From the NCBI GenBank assembly GCA_027051315.1, contig JALTZE010000293.1, forward strand, positions 2,523 through 8,869: DNA of 6,347 nucleotides, in the 5' to 3' direction. Origin of the DNA: Micavibrio sp. (GTDB taxonomy: Bacteria; Pseudomonadota; Alphaproteobacteria; Micavibrionales; Micavibrionaceae). The notes beneath the pieces were generated by a model, which did no database searches, had not been told where the DNA came from, and saw only the letters and a program-made list of their open reading frames with translations. Within the stretch, counting starts at the first letter, position 1. Each line of letters starts with the position of its first letter. The position numbers and the translations under genes are program-made. Positions 1 to 6,347 of this stretch are shown here, in pieces.

Positions 1-7
1 ATATTAG

Positions 8-103
8 GCCATGTCCCATCATATATATTGGTCATTTATAACAAATGAAGTAAACAAAAAAGATATATTGGAAATATTAGATAACTCTATAGGTAATCAA
101 TAG
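8..103 (+). pseudogene. Possible degraded or frame-disrupted 3' end of an upstream gene, perhaps aroB
   Basis: An open frame runs from 8 to a TAG at 101-103. It ends 8 bases before the next gene, and the AGG ahead of that gene overlaps this stop. Its last residues, including SFITNEVNKKDILEILDNS, resemble the C-terminal end of 3-dehydroquinate synthase (AroB), which often precedes this transporter type in Alphaproteobacteria. The same frame has a TAG at 5-7, so it cannot be the intact end of a longer protein as written. Another frame carries I-G-H codons at 27-35 just before the join, as expected for the AroB C-terminal 'GIG.(S/A)F' pattern, which would fit a small deletion or sequence error. 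A 30-codon ORF starting at ATG 11 is the alternative. The identification rests on about 20 residues and is weak. Confidence 0.25.
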
Positions 104-111
104 GTAAATAA

Positions 112-1467
112 ATGGAAGTAGAAATAGTACAAGCAGCACAAACAGCAGCACAAACAGCACAAGCCATAGCAGGTGATGAAAATGTAATAACTGCCGAAAC
201 ATGGTTTTCTTTGGCTGCTGTATTTATTCTTCTTATACTTTCTGGCTGTTTTTCAGGGTCAGAAACAGCAATGACAGCAGCCTCCCAAGCTCGCATGACT
301 GGTTTAGCAAAAGAAGGCAATGCAAGAGCAGCACTCGTAAATAAGATAAGAGAAAAGAAAGAAAGATTAATAGGCGCGCTCCTTCTTGGAAATAACCTTG
401 TGAATATTTTGGCATCTGCCATTGCAACTTCGGTATTAATAAAATTTTTTGGTGAAGCGGGGGTTGTGTATGCAACTTTGGTAATGACACTTTTAGTTCT
501 TATTTTCGCCGAAGTTTTACCAAAAACATACGCTTTACATTTTGCCGATAAAATGGCAATGGCAATAGCACCAATAATAAATATCCTTGTTATTATCTTA
601 AGCCCGATAACCGAAATGATAGGAAAAATAGTAACAGGAGTCCTTAAGATTTTTGGAATAGATACATCTGTAGTAAATGCAGATGAAAATGTCGAAGAAT
701 TAAGAGGAGCAATTGAACTTCACAAAGGACCAGAACAAGAAAAAAATGAACAAAGAGCAATGCTCCGCTCTATACTAGATTTGGCAGATGTAGAAGTTTA
801 TGAAGTCATGATACACAGAAAAAATGTAGTTATGATTGATGGTAATCAGCCAGTAGAGTATATAGTAAAAGAAGCCCTAGATAGCCCTTATACCAGAATT
901 CCAATATGGAAAGATAATCAGGAAAATATAGTAGGGGTATTACATGTAAGGCAATTGCTAAAAGAGCTCTACGCAAGCCATGGTTCTTCAGATAATTTAA
1001 ATATAGAAGATGTAATATCGGATGTTTGGTTTATTCCCGAAACAACATCTCTATATGACCAACTCCAAGCATTCAGAGATAGAAAAGAGCATTTTGCTAT
1101 GGTTGTTGATGAATATGGAAGTTTCAAAGGTATTGTTACATTAGAAGATATTTTAGAAGAAATAGTAGGCGAAATTGATGATGAATATGATATATCGATG
1201 GCAGGTGTTAAAAAAACTGGGAAAAATTCATGGTTGGTAAATGGTGATGTTCCTATTCGTGACCTCAACCGTGAATTTGAATGGAATTTACCAGAAGATG
1301 ATGAATATTCTACAATTGCAGGGCTTATATTGTTTGAAAGTAAAACCTTGCCTTCAATTGGACAGAAATTTAATTTTTATGACTTGCAATTTGAAATAAA
1401 AAGAAAAAATAGAAACCAAATTACACAAATTTTGATAAAAGCCCCAAAAGAAGAAAATATGAAATAA
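112..1467 (+). CDS. HlyC/CorC (CNNM) family transporter: DUF21 membrane domain, CBS pair, CorC_HlyC domain
   Basis: This is a 451-residue inner-membrane protein of the CNNM/CorB-CorC family, whose studied members handle Mg2+ (efflux or homeostasis) and bind Mg-ATP through the CBS pair. After a polar Ala/Gln/Thr-rich N-terminus (residues 7-20) comes a DUF21/CNNM domain with hydrophobic segments near 32-46, 86-112 and 117-137 and an amphipathic stretch at about 148-175. Its signatures are SGCFSGSETAMTAAS (44-58), LGNNLVNILAS (92-102) and FAEVLPKTYA (132-141). The CBS pair spans about 233-355 and includes the family hallmark MVVDEYGSFKGIVTLEDILE (330-349). The CorC_HlyC domain covers about 370-445. 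The length is normal for the full architecture, longer than E. coli CorC, which lacks the membrane part. ATG 112 is preceded by AGG at 102-104 with 7 bases between. The gap to the preceding frame is only 8 bases, so the gene is probably operonic and may be translationally coupled. The family call is firm, but the transported ion and direction are inferred. Confidence 0.93.
   Translation: MEVEIVQAAQTAAQTAQAIAGDENVITAETWFSLAAVFILLILSGCFSGSETAMTAASQARMTGLAKEGNARAALVNKIREKKERLIGALLLGNNLVNILASAIATSVLIKFFGEAGVVYATLVMTLLVLIFAEVLPKTYALHFADKMAMAIAPIINILVIILSPITEMIGKIVTGVLKIFGIDTSVVNADENVEELRGAIELHKGPEQEKNEQRAMLRSILDLADVEVYEVMIHRKNVVMIDGNQPVEYIVKEALDSPYTRIPIWKDNQENIVGVLHVRQLLKELYASHGSSDNLNIEDVISDVWFIPETTSLYDQLQAFRDRKEHFAMVVDEYGSFKGIVTLEDILEEIVGEIDDEYDISMAGVKKTGKNSWLVNGDVPIRDLNREFEWNLPEDDEYSTIAGLILFESKTLPSIGQKFNFYDLQFEIKRKNRNQITQILIKAPKEENMK
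133..156 (+). repeat. Two perfect 12-bp tandem copies encoding Ala-Ala-Gln-Thr twice
   Basis: The unit GCAGCACAAACA occurs at 133-144 and again without change at 145-156. A decayed third copy (GCACAAG) follows from 157. It lies in frame in the transporter gene and encodes AAQT-AAQT at residues 8-15, flanked by Q7 and AQA (16-18). The unit is four codons, so gain or loss of copies would alter the length of the N-terminal tail without breaking the frame. Confidence 0.8.
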
Positions 1468-1499
1468 TATCAGGTGGATATATATGTTTATCCAATATT
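1466..1499. terminator. Weak bidirectional hairpin between convergent stop codons
   Basis: TGGATA (1475-1480) can pair with TATCCA (1489-1494) across an 8-base loop. The helix can extend as AATAT (1466-1470) with ATATT (1495-1499) if four bases (CAGG) bulge on the left arm. The structure spans the TAA of the transporter gene and the stop of the leftward hydrolase gene, the usual site of a shared terminator. The stem is short and AT-rich and neither side has a long T tract, so it would be a poor intrinsic terminator. Confidence 0.3.
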
Positions 1500-2411
1500 T
1501 ACAACAGGACTATTAATTGATATTTGTGGATTATTGGTATTTCTAAGCCAATCCAAAACGGCTTCTATATGGTCATAATACATCAATGAAGGAACATGAC
1601 CACAATTTTCAAACTCTTTTAATGTCATTTTTTCATGAGGCAATTCTCTTTTCATTCTAACCGCCATTTCAAAAGGAAGCATATCAGAATTTTGCCCGCG
1701 CAACAGCAATATATCTATATCAAGTTTTCCCCAGCAATCCCATAAATCAATCTCGCCAACAGGTTGTGTTTGAAATATTCTGTTTATATTAACATCATAT
1801 GCAAAAGTAATTCTCCCATCTGGCATTGCTCTTGCATTATTTTCGGCCATATATTCCCATTGCTCTGGTGTTAAATACCCCCATGTAGAACGATTAACAT
1901 TTCTCATTCTAGTTTCAAGTTCTTTTATAGAGCTAAAAATATATTGTGTTGAAAAATTATTCTTCATCATTTCAACAGCATTAGCAGATATTTCAGGACC
2001 TATATCATTGATAATCAACCTTTTAATAGGAGAATTTTTCATAGACGCTAATCTAATCCCCAAAAGACCACCCAATGATACCCCAATAAAATCAATGGAT
2101 TTTTCTTCTGTTATGCCAAGATGAGCAAATAAAGCTGCGATATCTTGTACATATTGCCTAAGGCAATAATCATCAGAATTATCCAGATAATCACTTCTGC
2201 CGCGTCCAGGCAAATCAACCCCGATAAATCTGTATCCTTCGTCAACAAAATAAGAGGCAATAATATCAAAATCACGTGCATTACATGAAAAACCATGAAC
2301 ACCAACAATTATTGGGCTGCTTATTTCCCCCCAGTCACTAAAAACAACATTCGAAAAACCCGAACTATTAGCGCTAAGATAAGAACCTTCCCTATATGAT
2401 ATTTTTGACAT
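1488..2411 (-). CDS. Alpha/beta-fold hydrolase
   Basis: This is a 307-residue protein of the alpha/beta hydrolase superfamily (AB hydrolase-1 type), probably cytoplasmic because no signal peptide is visible. The fold signatures occur in order. There is a beta-strand followed by HGFSC (39-43), typical of the oxyanion-hole region. DLPGRGRSD follows at 66-74, and then the nucleophile elbow G-V-S-L-G with Ser112. RGQNSD (238-243) supplies the likely acid Asp243, and GHVPS supplies the catalytic His272. All three triad positions are therefore present. The region at about 140-225 is the variable cap and does not reveal a substrate. The start is supported by GGGGAG on the minus strand (2421-2426), 9 bases before the ATG. 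It lies 24 bases downstream of secA with no terminator between, so it is probably cotranscribed with secA. Esterase, lipase or C-C bond hydrolase activities are all possible, and I assign none. Confidence 0.88.
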   Translation of the reverse strand: MSKISYREGSYLSANSSGFSNVVFSDWGEISSPIIVGVHGFSCNARDFDIIASYFVDEGYRFIGVDLPGRGRSDYLDNSDDYCLRQYVQDIAALFAHLGITEEKSIDFIGVSLGGLLGIRLASMKNSPIKRLIINDIGPEISANAVEMMKNNFSTQYIFSSIKELETRMRNVNRSTWGYLTPEQWEYMAENNARAMPDGRITFAYDVNINRIFQTQPVGEIDLWDCWGKLDIDILLLRGQNSDMLPFEMAVRMKRELPHEKMTLKEFENCGHVPSLMYYDHIEAVLDWLRNTNNPQISINSPVVNIG

Positions 2412-2435
2412 AAATTATTTCTCCCCAAAGATAAT

Positions 2436-5174
2436 TTATAATTTACCATGGCATTGTTTGTACTTTTTACCACTTCCACAAGGGCAGGGTGAGTTTCTTT
2501 GCACTCTTCCCCATGTTGATGGGTCATTTTTATCAATATTATTATTTTTTACTCTTTTAATTACTGTTCCATCAGTACCAGTTTTATAAACTTCTTCTTT
2601 ATCACCAAATATATTTTCTCTACTTTCACTAATTTTTTGCTCTTCTGCCTTACTTCTCATCTGTTCTTCCATGCTAACGATTCTTGATTCATCAACATTA
2701 AATTCGACAATAGAAAGATTTTGCACGATTGCTTCTCTCATACTATCCAGCATATCACTAAACATAGAAAAAGCTTCTGCTTTGAACTCATTAAGAGGGT
2801 CACGCTGCGCAAATTGGCGAAGACCAATACCTTGACGCAAATGGTCTAGGTTAAGTAAATGTTCTTTCCAATGACTATCAAGAGTCTGTAATACAAATGA
2901 CTTTTCTATCTGCCTAAAAATACTAGGACTCATCGAAGCAGCTTTAGCAGCCATTTTTGAATCAGAAGCATCTTTAATTCTTTCTATAATTTCTTCATCG
3001 GCAATTCCTTCTTCTTTTGCCCATTCATCAATAGGAAGGTCAAGAGCCAATATCCTGGAAGTTTCCGAACAAAGAGTATCAATATCCCATTGCTCCGCAT
3101 AAGCATTAGGAGGAATACACACCCTTACCATATCTTCAATTACTTCATGACGCATATCTGTAACAATATCTTCGACTGTATCTGATGCCATAATTTCACG
3201 TCTTTGTTCATAAATGACTTTTCTTTGGTCATTCATAACATTATCAAATTTAAGAAGATTTTTTCTTATTTCGAAATTTTGAACTTCCACCCGTGCTTGC
3301 GCTTTTTCAAGAGCCTTGCTTAACCATGGGTGGGTAAGAGCCTCACCATCTTTCAGACCAATAGATTTATTGCCAAGAACCATCTCCAAAGCATCAGGAG
3401 AGAATATCCTCATCAAATCATCTTGTAACGAAAGGAAGAAATAAGTATCACCAGGGTCGCCCTGACGCCCTGAACGACCTCTAAGCTGATTATCAATACG
3501 TCTTGATTCATGTCTTTCCGTACCTATTACACATAAACCACCACGAACTTTTACTTCTTCTTCTTCTGCTTTTATTTCTTCAATAATTTTATTTATTGCT
3601 TTTTGCCTTTTCTCTTCTGGTAAAGATGGGTCTATTTCTTGCTCTATCCTCATCTCAGCATTACCACCAAGCTTAATATCTGTTCCACGTCCTGCCATAT
3701 TAGTAGCAATGGTAACAGCATTAAGCCTACCTGCCTGTCCAATTATATATGCTTCTTGCTCATGATATCTGGCATTAAGTATATTATGCTTAATCTTAAG
3801 TTTTTTTAGCATCTTGGAAAGATATTCTGATTTTTCAATAGAAACAGTACCAATCAAAACAGGTTGCCCGCGTTCATTACAATCTTTTATTATTTCAACG
3901 ATAGAATTATATTTTTCATCAAGTGTTTTATATATTTTATCATCATGGTCTATTCTTTTGACTTCTACATTTGTAGGTATCTCTACAACATCAAGATTAT
4001 ATATAGTCTTAAATTCAGTAGCTTCTGTCATTGCTGTACCTGTCATACCAGCAAGTTTAGGATAAAGCCTGAAATAATTCTGGAATGTTATTGATGCAAG
4101 TGTCTGATTTTCATTTTGTATGGGGACACCTTCTTTTGCCTCCAAAGCTTGATGCAAACCTTCTGAAAATCTGCGCCCTTCCATCATACGTCCAGTAAAC
4201 TCATCTATAATTATTACCTTATTATCCTTAACAATATATTCTTTGTCTTTTTCAAAAAGGTGATGAGCTTTCAAAGCACTATTAACATGATGAACAAGCT
4301 CAATATTGGCAGCATCGTAAAGCCCTCCATCTGTCAAAATTCCATGCTCAATAAGGAGCTGTTCAATCCTTTCCGAACCCTCATCATTCAGATTGACAGT
4401 TTTCATTTTTTCATCAAGGTCATAATGACATTCTTCAAGAAGGGGAATAAGTTTATCAACTTTTACATATAAATCTGTATTGGATTCCGAAGGACCAGAA
4501 ATAATAAGGGGAGTTCTAGCTTCATCAATTAAAATGGAATCAACTTCATCAACAATCGCATAATTAAATTCACGTTGAACCATATCTTCTAATCGGAATT
4601 TCATATTATCGCGAAGATAATCAAAACCAAACTCATTATTAGTACCATATGTAACATCGGCCTCATAAGCTGCTTTTCTTTCAGCATCTGAGATATTAGA
4701 TACAATACACCCGACCGTAAGCCCCATAAATTCATATAATTTTCCCATCCATTCAGAGTCACGTTTGGCAAGATAATCATTAACAGTTATAACATGAACC
4801 CCTTTACCCTCTAATGCATTAAGGTAAACAGCCAAAGTAGCCACCAATGTTTTACCCTCACCAGTACGCATCTCGGCAATAGCCCCATCATGCAACACCA
4901 TACCACCTATCATTTGCACATCAAAATGCCTAAGACCAAGCGTTCTTTTCCCAGCTTCTCTAATTACGGCAAATGCTTCATCTCTAATATCGTCTAAACT
5001 TTCACCTTCCTTGAGTCTTTTTCGGAATATATCCGTTTGTGCGCGTAGCTCCTCATCTGTCATGGAACTAAATTTTTCTTCAAATCCTGAAATTATATCT
5101 ATGTTTTTCTTGTACTTTTTAAGTACTCTTTCATTACTTGACCCGAAAATTTTGCTTGCAAGCTTTAATAGCAT
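2436..5174 (-). CDS. secA: Preprotein translocase ATPase subunit SecA
   Basis: This 912-residue protein, close to the usual SecA length, is the cytosolic and membrane-bound motor that pushes unfolded preproteins through SecYEG using ATP. The first nucleotide-binding domain carries the Walker A motif GEGKT (105-109), VNDYLAKRD (131-139) and the Walker B/DEAD-like [13 protein letters not shown] (208-220). The preprotein cross-linking region lies between about 225 and 370. AGMTGTA is at 375-381. The second nucleotide-binding domain has [14 protein letters not shown] (491-504) and [13 protein letters not shown] (563-575). The helical scaffold and wing domains follow, with the conserved two-helix-finger region around 757-810 ([20 protein letters not shown] at 764-783). 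A charged linker leads to an intact C-terminal SEC-C zinc motif with Cys897, Cys899, Cys908 and His909, used for SecB and phospholipid contact in studied bacteria. AGGG (5180-5183 on the minus strand) lies 5 bases before the ATG. No SecM-like leader is visible upstream. No key residue is missing. Confidence 0.99.
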   Translation of the reverse strand: MLLKLASKIFGSSNERVLKKYKKNIDIISGFEEKFSSMTDEELRAQTDIFRKRLKEGESLDDIRDEAFAVIREAGKRTLGLRHFDVQMIGGMVLHDGAIAEMRTGEGKTLVATLAVYLNALEGKGVHVITVNDYLAKRDSEWMGKLYEFMGLTVGCIVSNISDAERKAAYEADVTYGTNNEFGFDYLRDNMKFRLEDMVQREFNYAIVDEVDSILIDEARTPLIISGPSESNTDLYVKVDKLIPLLEECHYDLDEKMKTVNLNDEGSERIEQLLIEHGILTDGGLYDAANIELVHHVNSALKAHHLFEKDKEYIVKDNKVIIIDEFTGRMMEGRRFSEGLHQALEAKEGVPIQNENQTLASITFQNYFRLYPKLAGMTGTAMTEATEFKTIYNLDVVEIPTNVEVKRIDHDDKIYKTLDEKYNSIVEIIKDCNERGQPVLIGTVSIEKSEYLSKMLKKLKIKHNILNARYHEQEAYIIGQAGRLNAVTIATNMAGRGTDIKLGGNAEMRIEQEIDPSLPEEKRQKAINKIIEEIKAEEEEVKVRGGLCVIGTERHESRRIDNQLRGRSGRQGDPGDTYFFLSLQDDLMRIFSPDALEMVLGNKSIGLKDGEALTHPWLSKALEKAQARVEVQNFEIRKNLLKFDNVMNDQRKVIYEQRREIMASDTVEDIVTDMRHEVIEDMVRVCIPPNAYAEQWDIDTLCSETSRILALDLPIDEWAKEEGIADEEIIERIKDASDSKMAAKAASMSPSIFRQIEKSFVLQTLDSHWKEHLLNLDHLRQGIGLRQFAQRDPLNEFKAEAFSMFSDMLDSMREAIVQNLSIVEFNVDESRIVSMEEQMRSKAEEQKISESRENIFGDKEEVYKTGTDGTVIKRVKNNNIDKNDPSTWGRVQRNSPCPCGSGKKYKQCHGKL

Positions 5175-5215
5175 GATAACCCTGATATCTTTGTAATTAA
5201 TAATGTAAATGAATT

Positions 5216-5244
5216 GATATAAGCATATGTTGGCATTTCGTCAA
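5216..5244 (-). promoter_or_regulatory. Candidate sigma70-type promoter for secA
   Basis: On the minus strand TTGACG (5239-5244) is followed by a 17-base spacer and TATATC (5216-5221). The -35 matches consensus at five of six positions and the -10 at four of six. Transcription would start near 5209, leaving a leader of about 35 bases before the secA ATG at 5174. The spacing is ideal, but an AT-rich gap makes chance -10 matches common. Confidence 0.55.
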
Positions 5245-5254
5245 CAAACTTGAC
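5240..5254. repeat. Perfect inverted repeat GTCAA-N5-TTGAC between divergent genes
   Basis: GTCAA at 5240-5244 and TTGAC at 5250-5254 are exact reverse complements separated by CAAAC. The two arms coincide with the candidate -35 boxes of the secA promoter (minus strand) and the isomerase promoter (plus strand). The symmetry may simply be two facing -35 elements, or it may be a binding site for a dimeric regulator. The sequence cannot separate these possibilities. Confidence 0.6.
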
Positions 5255-5277
5255 CTAATATTAATAAAATTTACTGT
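5250..5277 (+). promoter_or_regulatory. Candidate promoter for the parvulin isomerase gene
   Basis: TTGACC (5250-5255), a five-of-six -35 match, is followed after 16 bases by TACTGT (5272-5277). This matches the -10 consensus at only three positions, but they are the most conserved ones (first T, A and last T). Transcription would begin near 5284, giving a leader of about 55 bases. A weaker alternative is TTGCTC (5277-5282) with CAAAAT (5299-5304). The placement is tentative. Confidence 0.35.
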
Positions 5278-5326
5278 TGCTCTTTACATGTGGCTGTGCA
5301 AAATAGGCATGAAATCAACAATTAAT

Positions 5327-5330
5327 AAGG
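5327..5330 (+). promoter_or_regulatory. Ribosome binding site that fixes the start of the isomerase
   Basis: AAGG here lies 9 bases before ATG 5340 and 4 bases before an out-of-frame ATG at 5335. The 5335 frame ends after 13 codons at TAG 5374-5376. The 5340 frame stays open for 336 codons to the window edge and begins with a sensible anchored protein, so 5340 is the real start. Confidence 0.6.
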
Positions 5331-5339
5331 TATTATGAT

Positions 5340-6347
5340 ATGTCCGAAAATAAAAGCTCAAATAAAGGATTGCTAGCGATTCTAGGTATTTTTGCCGTCG
5401 CTATAGTCGCTGCTTTGGTTGCCATTTCTTCGCAAATGGGAAAAGTAGGCGATAAAGAAGAAAAAACAGAACTAGCAAAATCTGAAACTTCCGTGGAAAA
5501 AATGGAAAATGATGCTGCTCAAACAGCTTCTTCATCTTCAGAAATGGAAGCTTCATACGCAATGACAGAACCAGCAGCAGGGGGTAAAGAACTTTCCCTT
5601 GAGCAAGCTTTGGAAAAGGTAAAACATATTTCCTTAGAAGGTCTTAAAGATAATGATGTTGTTGCCACAGTTTCAGGAAAAAAAATAACTCATGCAGATG
5701 TAATAGCATTTGGCAAAAATCTTATGGGTGTTGATGTATTATCAGATGATAATTTATATCGTACAATTTTGCGTGAGCTAATAGCCATCGAGATATTTAA
5801 AACTGATAAAACACTTGCATCACAATCTTTTGATAAAGCAGCGCAAGCAAAATTAGAAGCTCAGAAAGCTATGTTTGCTTTCCAATATTTAGTTGAACAG
5901 ACAGTTGCCAAAGAAATGACAGATGAAGCTTTGAAAGCTGAATATAATAAATATAAAGCAGAAATAGAAAAAGAGCAGGAAGTTCACGCAAGACATATCC
6001 TTGTCGAAGATGAAGCAAAAGCAAGGGAAATAATTGCTAAATTAGAAGATGGTGAAGATTTTGCAACTCTTGCAAAAGAAAACTCTACAGGTCCTTCTGC
6101 GAGTAGCGGAGGTGACCTTGGTTATTTCACCAAAGAGCAAATGGTTCCTGAATTTTCTGAGGCTGCTTTTGCCATTAAAAAAGGTGAATTTAGCAAAAAT
6201 CCTGTAAAAACCCAATTTGGTTGGCATATAATAAAAGTTGAGGACAAGAGAAATAAAACAGCTCCTTCATTTGAAGAGATGAAACCAGCTCTTGTAAATC
6301 AATTTAAACAAAAAATTGCTGCGAGATTAAAAGACGAGATAATGTCT
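5340..6347 (+). CDS. Membrane-anchored parvulin-type peptidyl-prolyl cis-trans isomerase (3' end outside the window)
   Basis: There are 336 codons with no stop before the window edge. The protein is probably an envelope foldase that speeds cis-trans isomerisation at proline bonds of exported proteins. A short polar N-terminus (SENKSSNKG) is followed by one hydrophobic segment (about 11-30), an uncleaved anchor or signal sequence that puts the rest on the periplasmic side. Residues 35-83 form a Glu/Ser/Ala/Lys-rich, probably disordered linker. Residues about 105-205 look like the helical SurA/PrsA-type N-domain (VATVSGKKITHADV at 108-121). The parvulin domain spans about 213-303, with the core pattern VHARHIL (His219), GGDLGYF (257-263), QMVPEF (Met268, Phe272) and FGWHIIKV (His296). 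All expected core residues are present. The open frame continues only about 35 residues beyond the domain, so the gene is probably nearly complete. It is divergent from secA across 165 bases. PpiC/PrsA-like is the best family description, and the client proteins are unknown. Confidence 0.9.
   Translation, partial: MSENKSSNKGLLAILGIFAVAIVAALVAISSQMGKVGDKEEKTELAKSETSVEKMENDAAQTASSSSEMEASYAMTEPAAGGKELSLEQALEKVKHISLEGLKDNDVVATVSGKKITHADVIAFGKNLMGVDVLSDDNLYRTILRELIAIEIFKTDKTLASQSFDKAAQAKLEAQKAMFAFQYLVEQTVAKEMTDEALKAEYNKYKAEIEKEQEVHARHILVEDEAKAREIIAKLEDGEDFATLAKENSTGPSASSGGDLGYFTKEQMVPEFSEAAFAIKKGEFSKNPVKTQFGWHIIKVEDKRNKTAPSFEEMKPALVNQFKQKIAARLKDEIMS

Noticed and set aside
87..422. Minus-strand open frame of 111 codons opposite the 5' part of the transporter gene
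   Set aside because: It is antisense to a clear DUF21 coding sequence and has no recognisable motif. It is a shadow frame.
2321..2536. Minus-strand 71-codon frame overlapping the secA end and the hydrolase start
   Set aside because: It reads across the SEC-C motif and the hydrolase N-terminus in a different frame, and both of those are well supported.
3814..4472. Several plus-strand frames of 70-83 codons inside secA
   Set aside because: They are antisense to highly conserved SecA sequence and their hydrophobic, Ile/Phe/Ser-rich translations are typical of antisense frames in AT-rich DNA.
5256..5263. TAATATTA palindrome between the divergent genes
   Set aside because: An 8-base A/T-only palindrome is expected by chance in such AT-rich DNA, so it was not listed as an operator.
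5175..5339. SecM-like arrest leader or a riboswitch upstream of secA
   Set aside because: The secA side of the gap leaves only about 35 bases of leader after the candidate promoter, with no open frame ending in an arrest motif and no extended secondary structure visible.
1..6347. Defence system, mobile element, CRISPR array, tRNA or other hidden system
   Set aside because: No direct-repeat array, terminal inverted repeats, transposase motifs or tRNA-like cloverleaf could be seen. The window is almost entirely accounted for by four conserved protein genes.

Overview
The window is AT-rich (roughly two thirds A+T by eye), densely coding bacterial DNA with four recognisable protein genes. No RNA gene, mobile element, CRISPR array or phage feature was seen. 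The genes suggest an alphaproteobacterium with a low-GC genome. A full-length CNNM/CorC-type transporter follows a short stretch that may be the tail of aroB, and secA is divergent from a membrane-anchored parvulin isomerase. Both arrangements are, from memory, common in Alphaproteobacteria. This placement is inferred from gene order and protein character, not from a search.

Layout: positions 1-103 hold the remains or end of an upstream reading frame, which may be the C-terminus of AroB but has an in-frame stop just upstream. Positions 112-1467 (+) encode a DUF21/CNNM-CBS-CorC membrane protein. It converges, with only 20 bases between the stop codons and a hairpin spanning both stops, on an alpha/beta hydrolase gene (1488-2411, -). 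That hydrolase lies 24 bases downstream of secA (2436-5174, -) and is probably the second gene of a secA transcript. The 165-base gap at 5175-5339 is the only sizeable non-coding region and carries what look like back-to-back promoters. From it secA is read leftward and a parvulin-type peptidyl-prolyl isomerase is read rightward (5340 to the window end, incomplete at its 3' end).

How the genes relate: SecA drives unfolded proteins through SecYEG, and the anchored parvulin would assist folding on the outer face of the inner membrane. The divergent pair is therefore a plausible secretion-and-folding unit fed from one control region. The CorC-like protein is most likely involved in divalent cation (Mg2+) homeostasis, and the hydrolase has a complete catalytic triad but no assignable substrate.

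I found no convincing undescribed system. The most interesting non-gene signal is the 15-base inverted repeat (5240-5254) formed by the two facing -35 boxes of the secA/parvulin control region. The second is the possibly frame-disrupted upstream gene end at 1-103.
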